Part shown: positions 45,015 to 54,894 of the stretch, piece after piece | Position numbering within the stretch: position 1 is the stretch's first letter | How the letters are laid out: each line of letters begins with the position of its first letter | DNA from: Amaurobius ferox | Taxonomy: Eukaryota; Arthropoda; Arachnida; Araneae; Amaurobiidae | Reading direction: 5' to 3' | Assembly: GCA_951213105.1 (NCBI GenBank) | Contig: OX578150.1 | Span: 28,575,052-28,639,051 of the forward strand | Length of the DNA: 64,000 bases | Translations under genes and position numbers: made by a program | Notes under the pieces: model-generated | Told to the model about the DNA's origin: nothing | Database searches by the model: none | The model's input: only the letters and a program-made list of their open reading frames with translations

Positions 45015-45043
45015 TTTTTCTTACTGTTTAACATTACTTTCAG

Positions 45044-45160
45044 ATCTGCTTGGAACTCAAAAATGGGGGATGGGTGTTTGCAGCTCGATCCGGTGATCCT
45101 TACGCCTATCACAAAGACCAGTGGATTGGTTTCGACAACAGAAAAAGTACTGAAAGAAAG
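45044..45160 (+). CDS. GH18 chitinase-like gene, exon D
   Basis: Acceptor TTACTTTCAG, donor GTAAGT. Phase 0 at both ends, 39 codons. It encodes ICLELKNGGWVFAARSG, then DPYAYHKDQWIGFDNRKS. The QWIGFDN motif is the GH18 region near strand 7 (usually QWVGYDD), where Trp helps bind substrate. Family A14 ends 29 bases before this exon. Confidence 0.93.
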
Positions 45161-45415
45161 GTAAGTCCTTATTATAAGAGAATGAAAGTAATAGAATATG
45201 TCATTTTTAATTTAACGTACATGTAACGTGTCATTTTTAATGTAACGTATTTTTAATGTTTTTTCGAGAATTTTCAATTTTTGAACACTTGGAAAGAGAA
45301 TCATGTGTATGTGTGTATGTCTAGGAGGTGATAACTCAAGAATGAATGCACCTTTTAATATCAAATTTCATGTATACGAGGTGAACAAAGTTATTGTGAA
45401 ATTTCCCTCATAACC
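45161..45415 (+). other. Start of intron D-E
   Basis: Contains a weak family A-like head fragment (about 45300-45390, GGTGATAACTCAAGAATG). Otherwise nothing recognisable. Confidence 0.35.
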
Positions 45416-46066
45416 TGTTAATTTTCACTGCTAGCTGATCTATAATAAGGTCGCTTCAAGTGAAATAGCCTTTATTAATCCACAAATCATATCTAAACAC
45501 AAGTGGGTGAAAAATACAAGCGAGAATTCAATAACCTTTTTGGTTAACCTTCTGTGCAAAATTTGATTTAACAAAATAAATATTCTGTGGGTGGAAGTGC
45601 GTCACCGTTCTGGCGGTGGTGCTATTTTCCCCATCTGGTTCCTTTGTGAGCGGCTCCCTGGCTTTCTGGGTGGTGGTTTTGATCGTCCTCGTCGGTGCTC
45701 CTAGCTGGAACTGGTGGCGGTTGTCCTCACTCAATGGAGTGTGGGTCTACTGTTCCCTTGGCGTCCTGGGTAGTTCGTGCGCTCTATGGCGGGGGTCAAA
45801 GGCTTTCTTCATCCGATGGATTCCTGTGGCTCGTTGGGTCGGTTTCGTGTTGGGGATCAATATTTTCCCGGTCGCACATCTAATGTCTTTTAGCCAATAG
45901 GCGAAGCGTGTGGTCTGGGTCATGTAAAATGGAATAACCTTTTTGAACAGAATATAAAAAATAATAAGCGATGCTAACAACATAGTAAAGTTCTAACAAT
46001 GAAAGTTACAATGCTATTATAACTATACATTTTCTTTTCAATGAACATTAAATAATAATATTAAAA
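45416..46066 (-). repeat. copia 3' LTR, interrupted
   Basis: TGTTAATTTTCACTG...AATAATATTAAAA, matching 48440-49803 piecewise. It carries a 390-bp retroposon at 45543-45932. Orientation follows the pol remnant, which is on the minus strand. Confidence 0.7.
45543..45932 (-). mobile_element. Retroposon inserted in the copia LTR (13-bp target duplication)
   Basis: Flanked by exact AATAACCTTTTTG (45530-45542 and 45933-45945). Relatively G/C-rich. On the minus strand one frame begins with a YWLKDIRCATGK segment, as in the C-terminal part of some LINE proteins. It is probably the 5'-truncated 3' end of a LINE, without a clear A-tail. Confidence 0.65.
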
Positions 46067-46129
46067 CTGTCCCTTGTCAAAGAAAAAATAATTACTCTCT
46101 TAATAAAATACAGTTCACAAAAGTCCCAT

Positions 46130-48110
46130 CTGGTTAGTCAAAAGTAGCAGCCTAGGTTTGCTCGGAGAATTTGTCAAATCATCTGCAATCTGTTCCTCTG
46201 TTGAAATCTGCTGAACTGCTATTTTTCTTTCTAGTACCTTTTCACGGATGAAAAAATGTTTAATGCTTATATGTTTTGGGCAACGATGAAATTCTGTATT
46301 TTGTGCTAATCTAGTTGCAGCCGTATTATCGACACATAGTGTAGGTGTTTCTTTTAAATAAGAAATGCTTTTACATAATCTTTTGCAACCAAATAATTAC
46401 TTTTATTCCTTCATTTGCAGCTATAATCTCAGCTTCTATAGTAGATACAGTTATACAGGGAGCGGCAGAAAGAACTCCCCGATTTGAGAACTACGCCGCT
46501 AGGGCTAGGGTAGGGGTAGAACAGCGGGGAGTGTGTCGTTAGACAGCTACGTTTATGCAGTTTTCAGTTTACGCTATGGCTTGGGCGGGAGAGCGCCGTG
46601 CTTTTATTGTGGAGGAGTTCATTCGAAATGGCGGTTCGCCGATAACGACGCAGCGAGCGTTTTGCCTGCGCTTTGAACTCAGTTTGATCCCGTTCCTGAT
46701 AAGAAAACAATTCACGATTGGGTGTCTAACTTCAGAAAAACAAGCTCTGCATTAAAAAGGAAATCTCCAGGCCGACCTCGGGCCGCAACAGGGCCAGAAA
46801 ATGTGGCTTCTGTGAGAACCTCAATTCAACAATCACCACGGCGTTCTGCACGGAAACACGCGGCTGCCCTTCGGTTACCTATTATCGCCAATGGAGGACG
46901 TCACTTAAGTGATGTCATTTTTAAAACTTGTTGATTTCAAACTGCATTATGTGTACTACTCAGGTATAAAAAGATTTTTTTCTACCTTGTTTCATTTAGT
47001 TTCTATTAGCTTCCCAAAGCGGGGAGTTCTTTCTGCCGCACCCTGTAGTTGTCTGATGCTGACTAAGCTGTGATATTGCACCATATGCATGAATATCACC
47101 ACCCCTGAGGTTGAACATCCTGTTTCCTGACAACCTTCAAAATCAGCAACACTAAAACACTCTATATTACCTAGATTGCTGTTAGGTCTATAAACGATAC
47201 CCTTGTCCATTGTACATGCTACATATCGAAACACACGTTTAACTCTGATGGATTTCTATAGGATTTTTTAATTGCATGATAATATATCAATGCTATAAGC
47301 ACGACCAGGTCCTGTTGCAACTATCATATTCATTAGTGCTCCAACTGCTTCCAGATAAGGAAATGGTCCCTTACAATCCTATGTATCTTCATTTTTCTTT
47401 TCTTCGGAATTTGATTTTATGATCGGAGTATGCACTGGTTGTAGTTGCGTATACCGAACCTTTGAAGTATTCTCTTAACATAACTGTGCTGTCCTATCTT
47501 GATATTCCCACCATTCAAGTTTTCTATTTCAAGGCTTAAAAAGTGCGATGCTGATTCAACTGTTGTCTTTAATTCTGATTTTAATTCACTTTATAAGCTC
47601 AACTAAACGTTGTTGATCGGCAAGATCACTAATCCATCATCATCATAAAAGTGCTACAAACATTCTTCTTGCATCTTTCTCCCTTATGTATAAACATGGA
47701 TCGGTGTCACATTTTTTAAATCCAAGGTATTGTAGAAACTCTCCAAAAACATCTACTCCAGCAACGTGGTGCTTGTTTTAGACCATATAAGCTTCAACTT
47801 CTTTCAAGTCTTCAAGCCTTGTCCGTGTCATCATTGCATCTTTCAAGCTCTGTCGTGAAAATTGTTTTTTCTAATTTGCCATAAAGAAATGCGTTTGCCT
47901 TAAAGAAACCTAACCTAGTTATTAAGATGCATTTTCTTACTAGCAGCAATACTTCAAATTCGGCGTATAGTTCCAAGTCTTATTATTGGACTAAAAGTTT
48001 GATTTCAGTCAATACCATAGCATTGACTGAACCTCTTTATGACAAGTCTAGCTATGAATTTATCAACAGCTCCATCTGGACTCTTTTTCACATTATAAAC
48101 CCACTTGCAT
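46130..48110 (-). pseudogene. copia pol remnant: reverse transcriptase and RNase H
   Basis: Read right to left: LKQAPRCW and GFKKCDTDPCLY-like segments (about 47690-47790), the active-site region with a run of Asp (about 47640), LSLEIENLNGG (about 47520), GTMDKGIVYRPNS-like (about 47200), STIEAEIIAANEGI (46415-46454) and DNTAATRLAQNTEF...HISIKHFFIREKV (about 46240-46335). Together these are the Ty1/copia RT and RNase H. There are many stops and frameshifts, and a mariner-like element splits it at 46454. Upstream gag, protease and integrase are absent. Confidence 0.85.
46456..47045 (+). mobile_element. Mariner-like element with transposase N-terminal remnant
   Basis: Inverted ends CAGGGAGCGGCAGAAAGAAC at the left and the reverse of CAGGGTGCGGCAGAAAGAAC at the right, flanked by TA (46454-46455, 47046-47047). 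Inside, two frames read RRAFIVEEFIRNGGSP and SSALKRKSPGRPRA, then SPRRSARKHAAALRL. This is the helix-turn-helix N-terminus of an IS630/mariner-type transposase, with one frameshift near 46700. The DDE/D domain is deleted, so it is non-autonomous. Confidence 0.85.
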
Positions 48111-48317
48111 GAAATAGCTTCTGAAACTTTGGTAGTTATTTCAATGTCCATGTCTAGTTTTCCATTAATGAGGTCCTGCATTCATAGCTACCGGAATGTA
48201 TTTTGTTTATTTGATTACTTTTTATTGCTTCATTATAGTCTCAAGTTTATGTGTGTTAATAACAAAAGCTTCAGAATTCATTATGTAATCTTCATAATTG
48301 CGCAGTAGAAGCTTGTT

Positions 48318-48462
48318 GTTCCCGTAACCTGTTACATTTCACTCATAGCCTGTTAATTTTCACTCATGTCATGACTTGTTAATTTTCACACATAATCTGT
48401 TAAGTTTTACTCATAATCTATTAGTTTTCACTCATAACCTGTTGATTTTCACTGTTATCTTA
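48318..48462 (-). repeat. Tandem copies of LTR end plus primer-binding-like motif
   Basis: About six degenerate 20-24-bp units. On the minus strand the consensus is GTGAAAATTAACAGGTTATG. AACA is the LTR end and GGTTATG is the start of a copia-type primer-binding site. Confidence 0.6.
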
Positions 48463-48495
48463 TCTATAATAAGACTGCTTCAAGTTAAATAATCT

Positions 48496-49061
48496 GGTAC
48501 TCTTCCGTTAGCTGGGCACCAGACCAAAACCGTAGTCATCGACAAGCTTAAATGTTCATTCTGGTGGACTTTTATTTTTATATGCAATAAAAAAAAGATC
48601 AATTTATATAGCAGGCATGAAATTGTAAATTTCGTTTAAAAGGGATACGTGATCCATCAAACCAGGTTGGTTTGTATGCGCATTCTTTTTTTTTTCTCGG
48701 CATGATTGTAAACTGCATAGCCATTTTGGTGATGAATCACTTGTGCATAACCTCATCAGATGATCATTTGAACATCGTTTTCCTTTCTGAAGAATTCCAT
48801 TTTTTTGGGAAAATTGAATGCTTGCCTCTTCGTTTTTAGGCAATTGCCAAATTGTGGAGTCCATCTTGGCGTTTTAAAAAGTTACTAGTTTTTCATAAAA
48901 TAAACTTATTTAAAAAAAAACCGGTTTGTTTTAGGGTTGCTATACATGTTAAAAGATGAACTCTAGTTGCTAGTTTGGATGAGTTATCGCTGTAATTTGG
49001 CGGTTTTTATCTGGTACCCAGCTAACGGATTTGTCTGGTACCCAGTTAACGGAAGAGTACC
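48496..49061 (-). mobile_element. TIR element with 8-bp target duplication and transposase-like ORF
   Basis: 27-bp inverted ends beginning GGTACTCTTCCGTTA, exact target duplication AATAATCT (48488-48495, 49062-49069). An inner partial copy of the right end lies at about 49010-49030. A minus-strand frame (48604-48864) has MRLCTSD...KWLCSLQSCREKK, the zinc-binding style of the N-terminus of ISXO2/Merlin transposases. Merlin elements have 8-9-bp duplications, so Merlin is favoured, with hAT as the alternative. Confidence 0.65.
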
Positions 49062-49222
49062 AATAATCTTTATTAATCCACAAAACATATCTAAAGAGGT
49101 GAACATATATAAAACATATACAAAGAGGTGAACTATTATAAATACAAGCGATAATTCAAAAACCCTTTTCGACAGAATATAAAAACTAATAACCGATGCC
49201 AACAACATAGTAAAATTCTAAT

Positions 49223-49726
49223 CATGGACGTAAAAGTAAGGAGATAAAACTTCATATTAAGAAAACGCCAATATCGTTTGAGACAATAATTCAGGAGGCG
49301 CTGGGATAGGATAAGTAGTCCTGAATTGTATGCATTTCTATGGCGAAAGGCCTAAAATATTTATTTAAACTGCCAGTTTTGTAAAAATAAATTATTAGCG
49401 CAATGCAAAATAGAACTGAAACTATAAAGAATATTCCTACGTATTTAAAATTATTTTACCTTTTAATGTATTTTTATCTCCCTATGGTCTATATTCTATC
49501 CTACAACTATGAAAAAATACTGATTAATTATACTCATAATTAGGGAACGTTTAATTAAAAATAATAATAAATGCATATACTAAGTACTACGCCTTTCTGT
49601 TGTGTCAACTAACAATAACAGCTACTTTACTAACACTAGCGACATCTAGATATAATTCTCAAAGCATTGTGGCACTTTCAAGCGTTTCATCCATAAGAGT
49701 TTTTTCACCTTCTTTCAAACTACATG
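49223..49726. mobile_element. hAT-like MITE, copy 2 (no insertion inside)
   Basis: CATGGACGTAAAAG...GGAGATAAAACTTCAT at the left end, inverse at the right. Flanks ATTCTAAT / GTTCTAAC, 6 of 8 bases. Reverse relative to copy 1 and serves as its A2-free reference. Confidence 0.65.
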
Positions 49727-49803
49727 GTTCTAACAGTGAAAGTTACAGCTGTATTGTAACTATTAATTTTCTTTGAAATTAACATTAAATACTAATGTTA
49801 ACA

Positions 49804-49997
49804 GTTATGAGGATGACTTGTCTGGTCCTACATATAGCGGTGTAGAGAGCTCGTATAGATAGTACAGATCATTTAGTGAAGATTCTTTATTTATGGCCAA
49901 ACAGGATCATGCATAAGCACAGCTTCAAGTCGCTATAACACCTCTAGTCACACTTCTTATCCTATCACAACACCACCTGAATTATTGTCTCAAACGA
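49804..49997. other. Unassigned spacer
   Basis: Nothing recognisable except a repeat word shared with the hAT-like ends (about 49978-50000, CAAACGATATTGGCG). Confidence 0.3.
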
Positions 49998-51735
49998 TAT
50001 TGGCGTTTCTTTAAGAGTGAGCGTCAGTAAATCTTCTTCCCTATCCGCGCTTTGTTAACTTTCGTCGCACACGTTTTTCGCCGAAATTCTGCTCAAACAA
50101 TTGTGAAATATTTTCTGAAAGATAGAATTCAATGCTTAGATTATATTAAAACTAAATTTAATACCCAATAAAATATAGAATGTTTTTACTTTCCTTATAT
50201 ACATAATGTATAAGGAAAGTATTGTGACGGGGTCGAAAATTCGAATTCGAGTTTTCGACGGGAGAGCACGTTTCAAGCATCCCTGATCACGAATCGAACA
50301 TATTTGAAGTGATGTCTGTGTGTGTGTATGTGTGTGTGTGTGTGAAAGTATGTGTGTGTGTGTCAGTGAGTCTGTGGAGACGATAACTGACGAACGAATG
50401 GACCGATTCGAACCAAATTTGGTACAAAAATCACAATCCGTAAACACTGGAAGCCTATTGTTTTTATACGTAATCGAATGTTCAGAACCCCCCTAAATTT
50501 TCGAATGAAATTTTGAAAAAATCGTCAAAAAATCAAAACCGCTAATAAAGTTACGCAAATAGACATTTCTTATGTAATGTTTCATTAGAAAACGATTGGC
50601 ATAAATTTTAGAACACTAACATGAACCGTTCTTGAGATATTGTACATTTTTCAAAAAAATTATGAAAAAGTCACATAAAAAAAAAAATTCCTATTGAGAA
50701 ACATGTTCACTTTTCATATGTAATACCATGCGATAAATTGAGTGACATCATTCTCGTGGATCTAGCTCGTTCCATTCATGAAAAAATATACTTTGAATAA
50801 TACTTTTGTATTTGAACGCCAATAGTTATTTATCTGCTGTAAGAATAACTTTTTTCTTAGTGCATAACGCTTGGCGAGATTTTGGCGACGAATTTGGCGG
50901 AATGTCGCCAACTTGGCGACTTTTTTGAAATGTTGCCAAATTAATGAAAATCTCGCCAAATGGATAAAAATGATGCTAAATCAATGAAAATAACGACTAA
51001 TTGTCGAAAATTCAATATCTTGGAAAGAATATTAGTATCTACTATAAGAAAAATCTATTTTTTTACTGTAAAAGTAGTAAATTCATTACATTATATAAGG
51101 AAAGTCATGAGTTGCCCACATCAGATTTTTTTTATTTTGATCCAAAATATTTTTGGTGCAGCCATCTGGGTGTCGTAATTTAATTCATACCGATTATTTT
51201 TATTTTTTCATGAACATTTTTAAATATATATTCCTTCTAATACAGTATTAAATACAACAACGGATCATATATAATAATGCCACAATCACGGAGAGGTAAT
51301 TTCTCATTCTATAAATTTGATAAGGGGATCTGAATATACATCACTGAGGACTCTAGCTTTGTCTTCAAGTCCAAGTTCAATTACGTTTCCGCGATTGTGG
51401 CATTATTATATATAATCTGTTGTTGTATTTAATAGCGTATTAGAAGGATTAGACATTTAAAAATGTTCATTAAAAAATAAAAATAGTCGGTATGAATCAA
51501 ATTACGACAACAGATGGCAGCACCAAAAATATTTTGAATTAAAATAAGAAATATATTCCATGTTTCACTGGGTTTTAAATTTAGTTTTAATGTGATCTAA
51601 GCATTACATTTTATCCATCAGAAAATATTTCTCAACTGTTTGAGCAGAATTTCGGCGAAAAACGTGTGCCGTGAAAGTTAACAAAGCGCGGATAGGGAAG
51701 AAGATTTACTGACGCTCATCCTTAATATGAAGTTT
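49998..51735. repeat. Palindrome whose left arm was split by family A15
   Basis: The left arm is 49998-50187 plus 51126-about 51320. The right arm is about 51370-51735. Examples: GAGCGTCAGTAAATCTTC against GAAGATTTACTGACGCTC, and GCCACAATCACGG against CCGCGATTGTGGC. The arms are about 370 bp once A15 is removed. Confidence 0.8.
50188..51125 (+). mobile_element. Family A element A15, complete
   Basis: Head hairpin, interrupted GT tract, body and CCCACATCAGA tail. The right arm of the palindrome is the empty site, so insertion added no target duplication. Confidence 0.88.
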
Positions 51736-52084
51736 CATCTCTTTACTAGAGGTGTCGTAAAGAGAGAAAGAGGGAAAAAAACAGACTTCAGCCATAACAT
51801 TTTAAAGTTACACCTGCACCTTTGATACGCGTTAGACTTGAATAATTTTGCAGGTACTGTGGTGTTGGCAAATGCAAATACATTATATAAAATGTAAGAA
51901 TTAGATAGAATTTTTAGTCATTTTTGTGATTAGAACTCGAAATATTCAAATTTTACGATTTTTATAGCATCACTCTTATGAAAAGCACGACTCTCGCAAT
52001 TATAATTCCTATTAAGATACCTGGCAAGAGTTTTACTCATCTGATAGGTTTAGATCTATCGCCCTTACAAGTTTTGTTTGCTAG
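51736..52084. other. Unassigned intronic sequence
   Basis: No gene or clear repeat. Confidence 0.3.
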
Positions 52085-52805
52085 CTCACAGAAAATATTA
52101 TCCTGAGAAGAATTATTCATCAATTCAATTTATTTCCCAAGGAGTAATTTGACTTCCGCAAAGGCCAGAGTACTATTGATAATATTCTTCTCTTTACTCA
52201 ACGAATAAAAAATGGTCAAAATTGTAAACCTACTAAACATATAATGGTGGTTTTCCTGGCCCTTATCAAAGCATTTGATAGAATTTGGAAGTATAAACTG
52301 ATTAATAAGAACTTTTTTACCAACGGCAAGACACATTTTTTAGGATGAAATACAACATCATCAGCATCATTACGGGCCTAGGTAATAGTTGTCCATCTAA
52401 AATTGTTCTTTATGGAGCTAATTTAAAACCTTTAACTCACACATGACTTACTGATATGTTAAAATGCATTAATAACCTTAAAAGCATAGGATCTCAGAAT
52501 AAAACAGCAAAGTAGTATATTGTAAATTAGGTAAACAATAGAAGAATTAAAATGGACAGTCCACAGAGCTTCACCCTTGAACAGAGTCTGATGAATTATG
52601 AGGTTAAGAATACTGTTCTCATGGGTTTTCTTGAACCCACTGAATCCCCTGTTCATAATAATTTCTCGGAAGAGCTTAGCCCAGACTCTAAGAAAAAGTT
52701 TATACATCCTGAATTACTTAGACAACATGCGTAGGAGGTCATACAAAAAATACCTACAATAATGCATTGCAGATTTATACGGATGGCAGTAAGCACGGAC
52801 AATGG

Positions 52806-54104
52806 TAACAAGAAAGATCAATCATGCATAAAACATTGATTATGAAACACTTTCCAACTTCAATGCAATTTTATTTAAACATCTCTAAAATGCAATACAT
52901 TCCTCGGTAATATTTTAAAACTTATCACATTGCTACATTAATTTATTATATTTGAAAACTTAAACATTCATCGAAAAAAATGAACTTCATTCAAATAACG
53001 GCATTGAAATATAAATTGCCTGGTTTAAACATCTCTAAAATGCGATACATTCCTCAGTAATGTTTTTAAAATTATCATAATGTTACGATAATTTATTATA
53101 TTTGAAAACATCATCGAAAACAACTGAAATTCATTCAAATGACGTCATAGAAAAAATAACACGCCTGGCTCTCTCTATAAAAGCAGCATTTCATTCATAA
53201 CATTTTCCCATTTATTTCATTCATCACAATACTATAATAATTTATTTTATTTAAAAATTAAGACCATGGAGCTTCAAGTAATTAAACTCTATGCTTAAAA
53301 CTTCATCGAAAAAAAATCGTCCTTCTCTCTGTAAAATCAATGAATATTTCATTCATATCAGCTATGCAGACTCCATGAGCTAAATAATTTTGCGTTAAAG
53401 AAATACAGCAATTCTTATACAACTCATTCTACATATTTTGCTGTTTACATTTTACATAAGTGAAAAATAGGATTCGTTGTAGGAATAATCAAATTTGGAT
53501 GATCATTTGAACTCAAACATATTGTGATTGCGTTGTTTCAGTATGTAGATGCACAGAATTTAAGCAAAAATAAAGCGGTTTTAGGACGGATACAACACTC
53601 AATATGAATTAAAAAGAACTTTAAAAATTACGATTTTGAGACAAGATGGATGCCATATTTCATTTTGAAGTAGGTCACGTGATCTTTTCATATCATGGCC
53701 ACGTGATCGCTTCATATAAGAGGTGTAATTATTATTTTAATTTTTATTTTAAAAACTACTGAATATATTTTGCTGAATGTTTTTTATATATTTTATGGAA
53801 CAATTTGAATATTACCAAAAATTTTCGAAGCAATTTGTGAATTTAAATCTGCTTAAAAAATGTTTGAAAAATTAGGTCCAATAGGGTTCAATGTCTTTCG
53901 TTTTTTCAACCCGGGTTTAATCTAAAACTAATTGGGTGATGTTATTCATTTATATTCCCATAGGTCCTACAGACCGTCTGAACAACATACTAAAATTTCA
54001 TTTAGATAAAGTCCTTTTTACGGCAGTTATCGTGCTAACGAAAAGACAGACAGACAGACAGAATGAACAATGTCATAAACAATTTTCAACTTTGTTGTAA
54101 AGTG
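52806..54104 (-). mobile_element. Family B element B4, complete, reverse
   Basis: TAACAAGAAAGATCAATCATGC start and CAGACAGA tract with AACTTTGTTGTAAAGTG end. It interrupts the RNase H domain between two parts that read on directly. Confidence 0.85.
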
Positions 54105-54265
54105 ATGAAAACGGTTCCGTCATTTTTATTAGGATCTCGGAGGGAGTCCAACTGAGTCTTAGGATTAGGAACCCTGAAAACTGCTCGGTTTTTTTCTCTG
54201 AACAGATGGCAATCAAGGAGGCCTGAAAATATGTTGAATCAACTGATTATGATACTATCTACATT

Positions 54266-54491
54266 GGTTGGTTGTTTGGTGTCGTATCCCTAACATATTT
54301 ATTAAGGAAGAATGTGTGCACGGTTTCTGTTTAGTCTAAGACCCGGGGCACCCGAAGGTAGACGTCTGACTTCTGCCCCAATAAGACATAACAATATCCA
54401 TGCCCGCAGGCGGGATTCGAACCCGCAATCTAGCAGCCGAGCCCTCACGAGGAAACGCCTGCATTTTTGACCGCTCGGCCACCACATCGGC
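54266..54491 (-). mobile_element. tRNA-derived SINE, second type (Ser/Leu-like head)
   Basis: Minus strand: GGTGGCCGAGCGGT (A box, 54470-54483), a long variable-arm-like stretch and GGGTTCGAATCCC (B box, 54412-54424). Flanked by ATACTATCTACATT / ATACTGTCTACATT (54252-54265, 54492-54505). It lacks a pairing acceptor stem, so it is not a functional tRNA. Confidence 0.8.
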
Positions 54492-54657
54492 ATACTGTCT
54501 ACATTCTAACAGATATTAAAAGTTCTGTACAACGTCTTAACTGGCCAGAAATCACCGACAAGACTAGCCGGGACGTCATCACCTTGTTATATGAGATGAA
54601 GAATTTTAGATCCCTTACACTCTATGTTATCATAAGCCCCTTTCTTTAATATCTTAC

Positions 54658-54894
54658 TTCTTATCTGTGTTTTATTTTTTGTGCGATTTTTAACACCACC
54701 CTCCCACCCACCACCACCACCACCACCACCCTTGAGCTTTAAATGTTTCGAATTTTTATCAGTTTGTTGTTATTAGGTCTCTGGTTCTGCATTTGTATGT
54801 CAATTTTGAAGGTTACTGAATGAGCAGGTTAGATATAAAATATGGGGAGGAGGGTCTAGACTAATTCAGGCATCTGTAAACAGGATTCTATTTT
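54658..54894. repeat. Spacer with (CCA)n microsatellite
   Basis: CCA/CCACCC tract at about 54696-54731. The rest is unassigned. Confidence 0.6.

Larger units (their letters stand above)
48440..49803 (-). repeat. copia 5' LTR, with two insertions
   Basis: Pieces 48440-48495, 49062-49222 and 49727-49803 match the other LTR in order. Terminal TGTT...AACA. Inserted elements at 48496-49061 and 49223-49726 are described separately. Confidence 0.7.
52085..54657 (+). pseudogene. RNase H-bearing LINE remnant, split by two insertions
   Basis: RT part (52136-52330): FRKGQSTIDNILLFTQRIKNG and AFDRIWKYKL, with the motif A Asp changed to Ala (FLALIKAFD). C-terminal part: ALQIYTDGSKHGQW (52766-52806), then after the family B4 insertion RISEGVQLSLRIRNPENCSV and SEQMAIKEA (54123-54225), then after a SINE VYILTDIKSSVQRLNWPEIT (54500-54555). 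TDGSK, SE and LTD are the RNase H acidic positions. Clade is probably I, R1 or Loa. Many stops; a fossil. Confidence 0.8.

Noticed and set aside
54412..54483. A functional class II tRNA gene (Ser/Leu) on the minus strand
   Set aside because: A and B boxes are good, but the acceptor stem does not pair and the copy is flanked by a 14-bp target duplication, so it is a SINE.
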